64,000 nucleotides of DNA from Hufsiella arboris. GTDB taxonomy: Bacteria; Bacteroidota; Bacteroidia; Sphingobacteriales; Sphingobacteriaceae. Numbering within the stretch: the first letter of the stretch is position 1; each line of letters opens with the position of its first letter. This document shows positions 27,491-35,480 of this stretch, piece after piece. The translations under genes and the position numbers were made by a program. The notes beneath the pieces were generated by a model. It was not told the origin of the DNA. It searched no databases and saw only the letters and a program-made list of their open reading frames with translations. The stretch covers positions 248,001 to 312,000 of the forward strand of contig NZ_WVHT01000002.1 of NCBI RefSeq assembly GCF_009834875.1, given 5' to 3'.

Positions 27491-27606
27491 CGAAATAAAC
27501 AACGGTAATTATTAAAAAGAAATTTCCGGAAATGCCTGCGGGCACACGGCGGGGAATCTTATTGCCGAAAAAAAAACAGAAATAAATAAACTTTAAGGAT
27601 TAAGTG

Positions 27607-28404
27607 ATGAAACTACAAGCAATGTTACAAGGATTAATTAACCTGCCGGCGACGATACTTTGTATGGTATTTATCGTCGTCGTGGTTGTTCTTTCCCAGG
27701 CCGGACTGCAGTTGTACCAAAGCGTGCTGGGAAAACGGGAATTCCGCCAGGGAAATGAGGTTGCCGGAATTGTGTTTGGCGGCATCAGTTTGCTGTATTC
27801 CCTGGTGCTGGCCTTTGTGATCGTGGCAGTCTGGGAAAACTACGAAAGCCTGAATAACACGATTGAAGATGAAGCTGACAAGCTCAACGGCATACTGGCC
27901 CACAGCGCAGCCCTGCCTCCGCATATAAAAAAGCCGCTGGATACTGCCATACTTAACTACTGTAACCGTGTGGTTGAACAGGAATGGAAAATGCAAAGCG
28001 GGCGCAGGTCCTTAACGCCAAGCGCTATTCCAAGCCTGCGGATGATGTTGCTGCAGGCTCACCCGCAGGACGATACGCAGCAAAGTGTCTTTTCGGTTAT
28101 CGATCAGGATCTGAGCTCGGTCAGTGAACTGCGCCGAACCCGGTTGAGTCACAGTCGTTCACAGGTTCCGCAACTGGTTTGGTTTGTTTTGAAAGCCGGC
28201 AGCCTGATGCTTATCGTTTTCTCTTATTTCTTTTGTGTTCCGTCACTGAGAGTCAAACGTATCTACCTGTTTTTCCTGAGTTCCTGTATTGCTATGAGCA
28301 TGTTCCTGGTTTACGCCCTGGATCACCCGTTTGCAGGCAGCGCCCGTGTCAGCAATGAACCTTACCGGGAGGTGATGTCTGAAATAGAACAAGAAAATCA
28401 ATAA
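27607..28404 (+). CDS. DUF4239 (bestrophin-like) membrane protein
   Basis: A 265-residue integral membrane protein. It matches DUF4239: two N-terminal helices around the signature GNEVAGIVFGGISLLYSLVL, then FVIVAVWENYESLNNTIEDE, a long soluble helical segment (about 80-190), and two C-terminal helices (about 195-240). NCBI labels this family bestrophin-like, but channel activity has not been shown for it. Start at the ATG 27607 is preferred over the GTG one codon upstream. It is the first gene of a unit with its own palindrome promoter; the next gene follows after 27 bp. Confidence 0.85.
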   Translation: MKLQAMLQGLINLPATILCMVFIVVVVVLSQAGLQLYQSVLGKREFRQGNEVAGIVFGGISLLYSLVLAFVIVAVWENYESLNNTIEDEADKLNGILAHSAALPPHIKKPLDTAILNYCNRVVEQEWKMQSGRRSLTPSAIPSLRMMLLQAHPQDDTQQSVFSVIDQDLSSVSELRRTRLSHSRSQVPQLVWFVLKAGSLMLIVFSYFFCVPSLRVKRIYLFFLSSCIAMSMFLVYALDHPFAGSARVSNEPYREVMSEIEQENQ

Positions 28405-28431
28405 ACAATTTTAATAATCATAAATACTCCA

Positions 28432-29220
28432 ATGAAACGTTACATTCCAATTTCTGCTATCCTGATCGCCTGCCTGACGGCAGCCGGTTGCCGGTCTGCC
28501 TCATTCCTCGATGGTAAGCAGGCTGTTTATGATAGCAAACAGACAATTGCCTGGGTGGTAATTGTCCTGATCGGCGGCCTTTTCCTTGCATTGGCCAGCT
28601 ACAGTAACCTGCTGCGGGATGAAATCAGCAATGATGATGAATTCGCCGCTAATGCCAAGACACTTCAGCAAACCAAAAGCTGGATCAAGGTCGATACCCG
28701 CGCGCCGTTCAGCCTGACTAAAGTGCAGTTTGGTATCTGGACGGTCATTATATCGTCCGTTTACGTTTACGTATCGCTATGCCGTGGCGATTGCGCGGCA
28801 GGTTCGATTAATCAAACCGCTTTGGTGCTGATGGGTATCTTTTCCGGTACAGCCGCTGCCTCGACTATCATGGATAAAAATGAGATGAGCGATAACCGGC
28901 CGCGCCATCAGAATGCTCCCTCCCAGGGCTTTTTTATCGATATCCTGTCGGATGATAACGGGATCAGCCTGCACCGCTTCCAGAATTTTGCCTGGACGGT
29001 TATCGCCATTACCGTTTATCTCTACAAGGCATCACAAACAACAAAGGGAGGAGAACTTCCCGAGCTCAGTGATACCCTTCTGGCCCTGACCGGAATCAGC
29101 AGCGCCACCTACCTGGTATTAAAGAATCAGGAAAATGATCCGCCGGCGCATGCGCTGCCTGAGCCTGCCACCGTTGTTCCGGTTGGCGCTGTGCAAACCC
29201 CGCAGCAACCAGCATCGTAG
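28432..29220 (+). CDS. Lipoprotein-like membrane protein with two tandem two-helix modules
   Basis: A 262-residue protein with a lipobox-like AAGC (Cys20), then a first helix (IAWVVIVLIGGLFLALASY). Two similar modules follow: FSLTKVQFGIWTVIISSVYV ... LVLMGIFSGTAAAS, and SLHRFQNFAWTVIAITVYLY ... LLALTGISSATYLV. Each has 'F/L-x-x-x-x-Q-x-x-x-W' entering one helix and 'L-x-G-I-S/F' in the next. The module recurs in uncharacterised bacterial membrane proteins. The C-terminus is Pro-rich and soluble. It probably works with the DUF4239 protein encoded just before it. Whether Cys20 is lipidated in a polytopic protein is uncertain. Confidence 0.65.
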   Translation: MKRYIPISAILIACLTAAGCRSASFLDGKQAVYDSKQTIAWVVIVLIGGLFLALASYSNLLRDEISNDDEFAANAKTLQQTKSWIKVDTRAPFSLTKVQFGIWTVIISSVYVYVSLCRGDCAAGSINQTALVLMGIFSGTAAASTIMDKNEMSDNRPRHQNAPSQGFFIDILSDDNGISLHRFQNFAWTVIAITVYLYKASQTTKGGELPELSDTLLALTGISSATYLVLKNQENDPPAHALPEPATVVPVGAVQTPQQPAS

Positions 29221-29251
29221 GACTTTGCTGCATACTAACCGGATTTTTATG

Positions 29252-29282
29252 ACAAAGAGTTTCTCAAAGAGAAACTCTTTGT
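29252..29282 (+). terminator. Perfect 14-bp hairpin after the DUF4239 unit
   Basis: Arms ACAAAGAGTTTCTC (29252-29265) and GAGAAACTCTTTGT (29269-29282) with an AAA loop. It lies 32 bp after the stop of the second gene. No long T-run follows, so it may end or protect the transcript. Confidence 0.6.
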
Positions 29283-29407
29283 TGCTTACTGGCTGTCGGC
29301 TTACAACGCTGTACCAACACGTCTGGGGCATAAGCAATGTAGCAAAAAGCAAAGATCGTCGCCAGCTTTACTTCATCTCATTTTTCGACATTCTGGCAAG
29401 TTAAAAT

Positions 29408-29454
29408 TAGCCTGATCTGGCTATATATCAGGTGTTTATTGTGGGCTACTTTTG
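29408..29454 (+). promoter_or_regulatory. Palindrome-plus-39 promoter of the 29535-30919 unit
   Basis: TAGCCTGATCTGGCTA at 29408-29423 is the most symmetric copy. The -7 box TACTTTTG is at 29447-29454, 39 bp from the first base. The flanks match the 13930 site as well (AAATTAGCC before it, TATATCAG after it, TTTGGAACAA at the box). The ATG of the lipoprotein gene is 80 bp downstream. Confidence 0.78.
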
Positions 29455-29534
29455 GAACAATAGATCGGCTGGCGAAGCTGGTCACAAACGGAAGCGCTTA
29501 CCTTCCTGCAATAAATGAAATTAATTCAAAAAAG

Positions 29535-29978
29535 ATGAAAACTCAATTTAAACACCCTGTGCTGCACGTTTCGCTCTGCGTGACAGCATTGCTGACTTCC
29601 TGCGCCTCGATTGCGGGATATGATCAGTACTCTTACGCGCAAACTACGTCCCTTAAAGTGGATGCGTTAAACCTGATGACCAAAGCTACTGACAGCGCTC
29701 GGCTGCACCAGGCAGATATCCAGCAGGTGAAAACTGAACTGAGCAAAATTTATGAGTACGAAAAAAATAAACCGAAGAACACGGTTACCACGGAAATGTG
29801 GAATGTGCTGGCTGACTCGGCCGGTAATTCTTTCGGCGGCTTTGTTTCGCGGTGGCAAAAGGAGCAGGTACTCGATACGGCTTTCGTGACTGAATCCAAA
29901 CTCCTGATCGGCCGTTCATTCGATCAGATATCGGCACTTGAAAGCGGAAAAATCAAATCAGCCGATGCGGGCAGGTAA
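29535..29978 (+). CDS. Small helical lipoprotein, unknown
   Basis: A 147-residue lipoprotein. The start at 29535 puts a signal peptide ending LLTSC at the N-terminus (Cys20), while an upstream in-frame ATG at 29439 would lie inside the promoter region. The mature protein is almost all helix, with a coiled-coil-like part (ALNLMTKATDSARLHQADIQ, QVKTELSKIYEYEKNKP) and a C-terminal helix. It starts a three-gene unit under the palindrome promoter. No family is recognised. Confidence 0.7.
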   Translation: MKTQFKHPVLHVSLCVTALLTSCASIAGYDQYSYAQTTSLKVDALNLMTKATDSARLHQADIQQVKTELSKIYEYEKNKPKNTVTTEMWNVLADSAGNSFGGFVSRWQKEQVLDTAFVTESKLLIGRSFDQISALESGKIKSADAGR

Positions 29979-30013
29979 CGGAATTTTTTAACACCCTTTA
30001 GATTTTTTATAAA

Positions 30014-30343
30014 ATGAAAACAATAGCAATAAATCAGCTAATAAACGCCCTGGATACCGGCGTGGAAAACCTGGCAGAGTCGACCCTGAAAGATTACCTG
30101 TCCACAGCTACGGCAGACGGCCGGCAATTGGTGGGAGATCTGAAAAGCAGCCTTGAGCAGTGGACGGCGGAGCTTGCAGATGGCTCGCTGACACAGGAGG
30201 ACCTCGCCTTTCTTTTAAAGGAACAGGCCTCACTGACCGAAATGACCTCGCTTAAACAGGCGGGCCTCGGCGAAGTCCGGGCAGATCAGTTTAAAAATGA
30301 CCTGATCAGCATGGTGACAAACACGGTTTTTAGCCTGGTGTGA
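30014..30343 (+). CDS. Small helical cytosolic protein, unknown
   Basis: A 109-residue, all-helical, acidic protein without signal peptide or membrane helix. Helices are visible in LINALDTGVENLAESTLKDY, VGDLKSSLEQWTAELADGSL and LTEMTSLKQAGLGEVRADQF. It lies 35 bp after the lipoprotein gene and 39 bp before the papain-like gene. Size and position would fit an adaptor, chaperone or immunity protein for the neighbouring hydrolase; this is inferred from context alone. Confidence 0.6.
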   Translation: MKTIAINQLINALDTGVENLAESTLKDYLSTATADGRQLVGDLKSSLEQWTAELADGSLTQEDLAFLLKEQASLTEMTSLKQAGLGEVRADQFKNDLISMVTNTVFSLV

Positions 30344-30382
30344 GGTTCGATATTTTCAAGTTAATTCTTTATAAAACATATC

Positions 30383-30919
30383 ATGATGATCGGATTACAA
30401 ATCGCGCAGATTGCCATGTCCTTTGACGGGCAACAGGAAATACAACCCAATATGGGGTTCAGGGATCCCTCTTATGCAGCTAAAATATATGCAACGGGCT
30501 GGCAGAAAGGAGAGCCCTGGTGCGCCGCGGCGGCCATCGTGGACTGGACAGAGGCTTATGCCGCAGTTCCGGAACTGGCCGGGAAGGCCCGGAGCCTGTA
30601 CAGTCTTAACAGTCAGCAAATGGCGGAAAATTTCCATAAGGATCCCGTCTGGCCGACAAGCACCACAGTTCCGGTTGTAGGCTCGATGGCTATTTTTGCA
30701 GATGGGAACAGTACGACCAGTGGACACACGGCAGTGGTGATTGAAGTGATGCCGGACGGGATCACTTACCGTACGGAAGAAGGAAATACGATTCCTGCAA
30801 ACGCCACGGGCAACCAGCGGGAGGGCTATATCGTCGCGCAGCATGTACACCAGGTTGGAAGGCCTCATAGCGTTACCGGGTTAAACCTTTTACGGTTTAT
30901 TCACCCGCTGGAAGCATAG
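30383..30919 (+). CDS. Papain-like (CHAP/NlpC-type) cysteine hydrolase without signal peptide
   Basis: A 178-residue protein. The catalytic pattern of CHAP/NlpC-type amidases is present: Cys47 in KGEPWCAAAAIVDW, His115 in SGHTAVVIEV, and an acidic/amide residue in TYRTEEGNT (Glu133/Asn135). This fold cleaves peptidoglycan or other amide bonds. The size equals a single catalytic domain with no cell-wall-binding part. With no signal peptide, it must either act in the cytoplasm or leave by a specialised route, as for an effector. It is the last gene of the palindrome-promoter unit and is followed by a terminator. Confidence 0.7.
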   Translation: MMIGLQIAQIAMSFDGQQEIQPNMGFRDPSYAAKIYATGWQKGEPWCAAAAIVDWTEAYAAVPELAGKARSLYSLNSQQMAENFHKDPVWPTSTTVPVVGSMAIFADGNSTTSGHTAVVIEVMPDGITYRTEEGNTIPANATGNQREGYIVAQHVHQVGRPHSVTGLNLLRFIHPLEA

Positions 30920-30990
30920 GGTAATTCTGAAACCAGGCCTGATGTTCCTGCCCGAAGAAGAGGCTGTGGACTTAGTTGTTCGCAAAATGG

Positions 30991-31016
30991 TCAGGATACG
31001 CTCCTGATAATTTTTT
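30991..31016 (+). terminator. Intrinsic terminator of the 29535-30919 unit
   Basis: Stem TCAGGA / TCCTGA with loop TACGC, followed by TAA and six T. It lies about 70 bp after the papain-like gene's stop. Confidence 0.7.
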
Positions 31017-31096
31017 AATTTAGTGTACTGTTGTAGTATTCGCGTGCACCGGTATGATTGAGCAGGCGGAAAAAGGATGTTTTAGCTAAATCGGCT

Positions 31097-31561
31097 ATGA
31101 ATAAAAAATATCTGATCAGTGTTTCGGTGATGACGTTCGTTATCCCCGTGCTGGGGTTCATCATTGAACGGCCTGTTTATGACACACCGGGTTCTTTTAG
31201 TTTATTTGGCAAATGGTTTATTTTTTCGGCTGTTGGACTCCGGTTGGTAATCGTTGGTATTCAGCAGGCCACTAAACCTGCCTTTACCGCGAAAGAGATA
31301 TTCCATGTCGACAGTACTGAAATATTTCCGGTTGTCCGGGAGTTAGGATTTGCTAATTTGTGTTTTGGCCTGGTAGGTATCATTTCACTTTTCAAGCCGG
31401 AGTGGCGCATAGTCAGCGCCTTTGCAAGCGGATTGTACTATGGTATTGCCGGATTACAGCATGCGGTCAGGAAACCGGCAGGAATCAACGAAAAGTTTGC
31501 GCTGTGGACTGACTTGTTAATTTTTGCGGTGCTTTTGGTTTACCTGATCATGGCAGGCTAA
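31097..31561 (+). CDS. Four-helix membrane protein, unknown
   Basis: A 154-residue membrane protein starting MNKKYLISVSVMTFVIPVLG; an in-frame start at 31058 would add 13 charged residues in front of the first helix. Four hydrophobic segments lie at about residues 5-22, 35-55, 80-105 and 130-152. The segment ELGFANLCFGLVGIISLFKP resembles the corresponding part of the DUF6790-like protein at 12210. A 'YYGIAGLQH' motif with a membrane-embedded histidine is present. No function can be assigned. Confidence 0.65.
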   Translation: MNKKYLISVSVMTFVIPVLGFIIERPVYDTPGSFSLFGKWFIFSAVGLRLVIVGIQQATKPAFTAKEIFHVDSTEIFPVVRELGFANLCFGLVGIISLFKPEWRIVSAFASGLYYGIAGLQHAVRKPAGINEKFALWTDLLIFAVLLVYLIMAG

Positions 31562-31686
31562 CAAGCATAGTAATATGTTTTAATAGAGGGGCAAAGAGGG
31601 TTGGCCACATAACAGTTTGCGTAGTTACACGCTTGACTGCGTAGATATTGATCCTCAATTTTACCGGTAGAAATTTGATATGGTTA

Positions 31687-31767
31687 GGCCGTACCGGCAT
31701 TCATTATTTGCTGTTTTTTACAGCTGGCGGGCACCAAAAATTTAGTGAATACCGGACGGCCTTTTTT
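31687..31767 (+). terminator. Long imperfect stem with T-run after the 31097 gene
   Basis: GGCCGT-ACCGGCATTC on the left pairs with GAATACCGG-ACGGCC on the right across a loop of about 43 nt, followed directly by TTTTTTG. It could be a terminator of the upstream transcript or a small structured RNA. Confidence 0.45.
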
Positions 31768-31803
31768 GTAAACGCTGCCTTTTTGTGTTTGCAGAAAAGC
31801 GCT

Positions 31804-31811
31804 TATCTTTG
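31804..31811 (+). promoter_or_regulatory. Candidate promoter of the 31828 pseudogene
   Basis: TATCTTTG matches TAnnTTTG exactly. A TTTG sits 18 bp before it, close to the normal -33 distance. The decayed gene starts 16 bp later. The box lacks the palindrome seen at the regulated promoters. Confidence 0.45.
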
Positions 31812-31827
31812 TTCGATCTAAACACAT

Positions 31828-32056
31828 ATGCCTCAGCCTTTACGAATTCATTTTAATAACCAGGATATTTTTACCAGCTGATCAACCCGGAAAAGCCGGC
31901 AAAGAACACGAAAGAACTGGAGTTGTAATAGACGAATCATTATTTCTGCTTACAAGGGAAGGCGCGGACTGGAAAGCGTCCGCGCCTGTTGATGAGACGG
32001 TGCAGGAACTCATCTCGCTGATTGTAAAATCACTCTCTCACAGGTTTAACCTGTAA
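31828..32056 (+). pseudogene. Frameshifted paralogue of the small gene at 3876
   Basis: It begins MPQPLRIHFNNQD, like MTQPLRIHHQDKD at 3876, but a single base is missing before the conserved YFYQLI, and a second one-base shift follows near 31928. The correct frames give YFYQLINPEKPAKNTKELEL and then SLFLLTREGADWKASAPVDE with the C-terminal LISLIVKSLSHRFNL, which aligns with EEVVALIVRSLASRYGI. The normal stop is retained at 32054. It is a recent pseudogene of the same family. Confidence 0.75.
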
Positions 32057-32389
32057 ACTGCTTCAGAGTCGGCAAAACCGGGAACAGCTTTTATCACGGC
32101 ACTTTTTATGGGCTTGCGGCATAAAGACTGGTGCTTCTCAATTTGCATTTTTAATTCTTTGTAGTTCGGTAAGGTCGACGCATCGAACGATACAGGAGAG
32201 TGCTTGCCTGTTCAAAATTTCAACCCGGCCATTACTTGAACGATCCGGTCTTTCAATAGTGTTTACTCCGGACACAGCCCGGAAATTTCCCGCTTCGCAA
32301 TTCAAACTTCTCTATTTTTTATCATTAATCGACTTTCCCGAACAATAGGTCCTTCATATGGATTTACTAAGCATTAAATCAAATTAAGA
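32057..32389. other. Intergenic, nothing recognised
   Basis: About 330 bp before the GH39-like gene. No promoter box with a convincing distance, no palindrome and no reading frame of note. Confidence 0.45.
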
Positions 32390-34354
32390 ATGAAAAAGAT
32401 CTTTTTATCTGAAATGCTGATTTTAGGCACTTTGTCCGTTTGTATCGCTGTGTTTAGTGCCTGCCGGAAATCTGAGATCCTCAGGGAAACAAATTCACTT
32501 TCGGAAACAGATAAGAACATAGCTTTCATACAGAGCACGGACGAAGTGAGTGTCAATTTTGCGACTGACCTGGGGAATATGAAATACAAAGCAAGCGGAA
32601 TACTCAACGGTCTCGACACGACAGGCAGCATGCCTTATTCGCCCCCCGACATGTATGTCGGGCCGATAAAGCCGCAATTCAGCCGGGTATCCGTCAGAGC
32701 TGCCTTAAAGCCCTCAATCAGAGACAGGCATAAAAGCCTCGGGATTAAAACTATTGTATTACTGGAAGATGCCTGGGAAAAAATATACGGCTATAATCAC
32801 ACCAATGTACCCGGTGAGCCTTACGATCCTGGTTTTGTAAAATGGAATAGCGCGATCACCAAAGCAGTGAAGGATATTTATAATTACGGGTATAACCCCG
32901 ACAGTGTACAGTTTGATGTCTGGAACGAAGGCAATACTGTTAATTACTGGAATCCGGCCAATGGAGGTGCGACAAGCTCCGCGACGGTATTAAAAAACCG
33001 GAAGCTTTTTTGCCAGATGTTTACTTATACGGTAAAGCGGCTGAGGTTTCTGGGAGACTCCCTGAATAAAAAAATGACCATTCAGGGGCCCGCTTTTACG
33101 GAAATCAACCTGAAAGGGATCTGGGAGGAATCAGGTCCGACATATCCCTGGATGAGACAATGGATGGACTCCGTGAAAGCTCAAAACGCTGTTCCTGACT
33201 TTATGACCTGGCATTTTCCGGGAACGGCTTCAACGACTCCCTCACAGGAAATTCTGAATGTTGAAGCGCTCTGGCCTCAGGGAATAGCGCCCACTTCGTC
33301 TCAGACTATGCCGCAGGTTCTCATTGATGAATACGTCGAAGATGATGTTGATCCGTCGACGCCTCCTCCTAATCCCGGCAGAGTGGGCTGGCTGATCGCC
33401 CAGCAGCAGATATCGGACGTTGCAGGCAGTATTCATGCTCAGTTCGGCCCGCTTTACCAGTTGGATGCATTAATTTACAAATCAGCCGGGCAATGGAAGA
33501 CACGGGGAGAATGGTGGTTATATCAGCGCTACGCCAGCCTGACGGGAAGAGAAGTCTCTACCACGAATACCCCGGATTCTGAAATCGGTCTGGTTGCCGC
33601 CAGGGATGCGGCCGGCCAGGTGGCAAAAGTATTGCTGGGAAAACGCGGTAATGCATCGGGAGACACGGTAAGTGTCACATTGAACGGGCTTAACAATACG
33701 ACAACTGTCGATCAAAACCAGGTATTTGTGTATGTAGAACGGATTCCTTTCAATGGTGGCGGAGAAGTCAATCTTGCAGATATAGATACGGTCCAGATCG
33801 GTTACAAAACTATTTCAGGAACAAGCAGCCTGAAAGTAAAAATACCATGGACAGATAATAATGACGCCTATATCATTACGCTGCAAAAAAAGCCGTCCAC
33901 TAAAATTGAAGCGGAATCAATATCTGGTTTCACAACTTACCCGGCATCCCGGACGTTCAATGTTAACCCCGCGGCGGATCCGGACGCAAGCAACTCGTAT
34001 TACAGGACGTTTGCTGCCAGCGCGTCAACGGATTCCCTCAGGATAATGATTGGCTCCTTTACAAAAGGAAAATACCTTATTACCCTGCATGCTAAAGAAT
34101 ATATCCCCAGAGGTATATATGTTCTCCGGGCGACTACGTCTTCGTCGTTCGGCGGAACGCTGTTTAACGCTTATCCCATGAATATGTACTCATCAACGGC
34201 GAAATATGAAGATTTTAACATATCTCCGTGGATTATAGGTACTGACGGGTCGAAAGCACTGACATTCAAGGTCACTGGTAAGGATCCTCTTAGTACCGGA
34301 ACAAATCCGTTTAGTATGGTTCTGGATTATATACGAGTAACAAAAATCAATTAA
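32390..34354 (+). CDS. GH39-like glycoside hydrolase lipoprotein
   Basis: A 654-residue lipoprotein (lipobox FSAC, Cys25). Residues about 50-430 look like a clan A (beta/alpha)8 barrel. The acid/base candidate is Glu180 in FDVWNEGNT, after strand 4, and the nucleophile candidate is Glu314 in VLIDEYVED, after strand 7. This pair and spacing suggest GH39 or a near relative acting on a xylose-, rhamnose- or uronic-type glycan. A beta-sandwich accessory domain follows (about 505-652; KIEAESISGFTTYPASRTFN ... YEDFNISPWIIGTDGSKALT), of carbohydrate-binding type. A paralogue in opposite orientation lies at 38493-40422, broken by a frameshift. Substrate unknown. Confidence 0.75.
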   Translation: MKKIFLSEMLILGTLSVCIAVFSACRKSEILRETNSLSETDKNIAFIQSTDEVSVNFATDLGNMKYKASGILNGLDTTGSMPYSPPDMYVGPIKPQFSRVSVRAALKPSIRDRHKSLGIKTIVLLEDAWEKIYGYNHTNVPGEPYDPGFVKWNSAITKAVKDIYNYGYNPDSVQFDVWNEGNTVNYWNPANGGATSSATVLKNRKLFCQMFTYTVKRLRFLGDSLNKKMTIQGPAFTEINLKGIWEESGPTYPWMRQWMDSVKAQNAVPDFMTWHFPGTASTTPSQEILNVEALWPQGIAPTSSQTMPQVLIDEYVEDDVDPSTPPPNPGRVGWLIAQQQISDVAGSIHAQFGPLYQLDALIYKSAGQWKTRGEWWLYQRYASLTGREVSTTNTPDSEIGLVAARDAAGQVAKVLLGKRGNASGDTVSVTLNGLNNTTTVDQNQVFVYVERIPFNGGGEVNLADIDTVQIGYKTISGTSSLKVKIPWTDNNDAYIITLQKKPSTKIEAESISGFTTYPASRTFNVNPAADPDASNSYYRTFAASASTDSLRIMIGSFTKGKYLITLHAKEYIPRGIYVLRATTSSSFGGTLFNAYPMNMYSSTAKYEDFNISPWIIGTDGSKALTFKVTGKDPLSTGTNPFSMVLDYIRVTKIN

Positions 34355-34439
34355 AGCCAGCATGATCTATATCTCCAGGTCGATTTTCCGGAGTAATCTG
34401 TTCATCAATGCAATTATAAGATCGGTTAAAAAATCTCTC

Positions 34440-35072
34440 ATGAATAACAAACTGAAAAAGAGAAAAAAAGCTGCTGCCAGCATTATTTTAACCGTGATCT
34501 TCGGTATCGCTTGCCTCACCGTCGGCATACTGATTAACCAGGCCGGGAAGGTCGGCATGATGAGCCTGGTTTTACAACAGGGTGTTAATGTTTTTTTTGG
34601 CATTATTGGTGGCATTCTGACGGCTATATTGATCTATCTGGCAAAGCCTGTTTATCAGAGTATATTTATCGGGGGCAGTGACGACGGTTCGTTATCCGGC
34701 ATTTGGGATGAAGACTATAAGGCGATCGATTTTCCCGAACCAAGTCAGCTTCAGGACCTGGTTTTCTCCATCGAGCATAGCAGGGATAGTATTAAAGGAA
34801 CTTTAATCGGAACGAGAGCGAAAGATGCGCCTGACTCGGAGCCGCATTATTCTCCGAGACTGTTTTCGATAAAAGGCGTTATTGAAGCTAACCTGGTATC
34901 TCTGGAAGCCATCCGGGAGTCCGGCCATGAGAAAGGCCATTCTGTTTACTTAGTGCAGCCGAACAATGCCCGGACAGTTATGCGTGGCCGGTCGCTTTAC
35001 TGGGATACGACAAAAGAGCAGCTGGCTTCATCCGAGGTGGTCTTAACCAAGCGCAAGCCGGGTAGTAAATAG
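34440..35072 (+). CDS. Two-helix membrane protein with soluble beta domain
   Basis: A 210-residue protein from the ATG at 34440 (MNNKLKKRKKAAASI); an upstream in-frame ATG at 34362 adds residues inside the preceding intergenic sequence. Two membrane helices lie at about residues 11-31 and 43-66, then a soluble domain of about 130 residues with the order SLSGIWDEDY ... VFSIEHSRDSIKGTLIGTR ... RLFSIKGVIEANLVSLEAIR ... RTVMRGRSLYWD. That is the strand pattern of small lipocalin-like domains that measure or bind a lipid. No family is firmly recognised. Confidence 0.65.
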   Translation: MNNKLKKRKKAAASIILTVIFGIACLTVGILINQAGKVGMMSLVLQQGVNVFFGIIGGILTAILIYLAKPVYQSIFIGGSDDGSLSGIWDEDYKAIDFPEPSQLQDLVFSIEHSRDSIKGTLIGTRAKDAPDSEPHYSPRLFSIKGVIEANLVSLEAIRESGHEKGHSVYLVQPNNARTVMRGRSLYWDTTKEQLASSEVVLTKRKPGSK

Positions 35073-35480
35073 TAGCTCTCAGGCTAAACAGAAGGATTTA
35101 AAACCTGGAGTGGGGGTGTTGCCATCGCCTATGGTGTAGTGAGTTTTTAAGCTGCATTGTGATCTTTGTCTACGGTAATTTTACGGTTTCAGGCCTTCTG
35201 TTCCTGCTCATAGCCTGTAAACCGCCCAGCCATTTTCGATTAAATAGCTACAAATAACCATATATACGGTAATAATAATTGGTTAACTTGAACACATAGG
35301 ACTGCTGACGTTAAACCTAAGCTGGTGGGCATGACGCCGCCGGAGTAAAACTTACAGGATTGTTTCAATTAACCTACGGGAGGCCCGGTTGTGCGGGAAA
35401 TAACGTGATTTAATGTCCTGCCCGGACTTACAGGTCATGATTGAACAGACCTAGGTTCCGTTCTCATTTTTAATGATAAA
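35073..35480. other. Intergenic, nothing recognised
   Basis: About 400 bp, AT-rich in the middle. No matching promoter palindrome, strong hairpin or gene remnant seen. Confidence 0.45.

Noticed and set aside
30395-30868. 157-codon minus-strand frame
   Set aside because: Antisense to the papain-like hydrolase, whose active-site pattern is clear.
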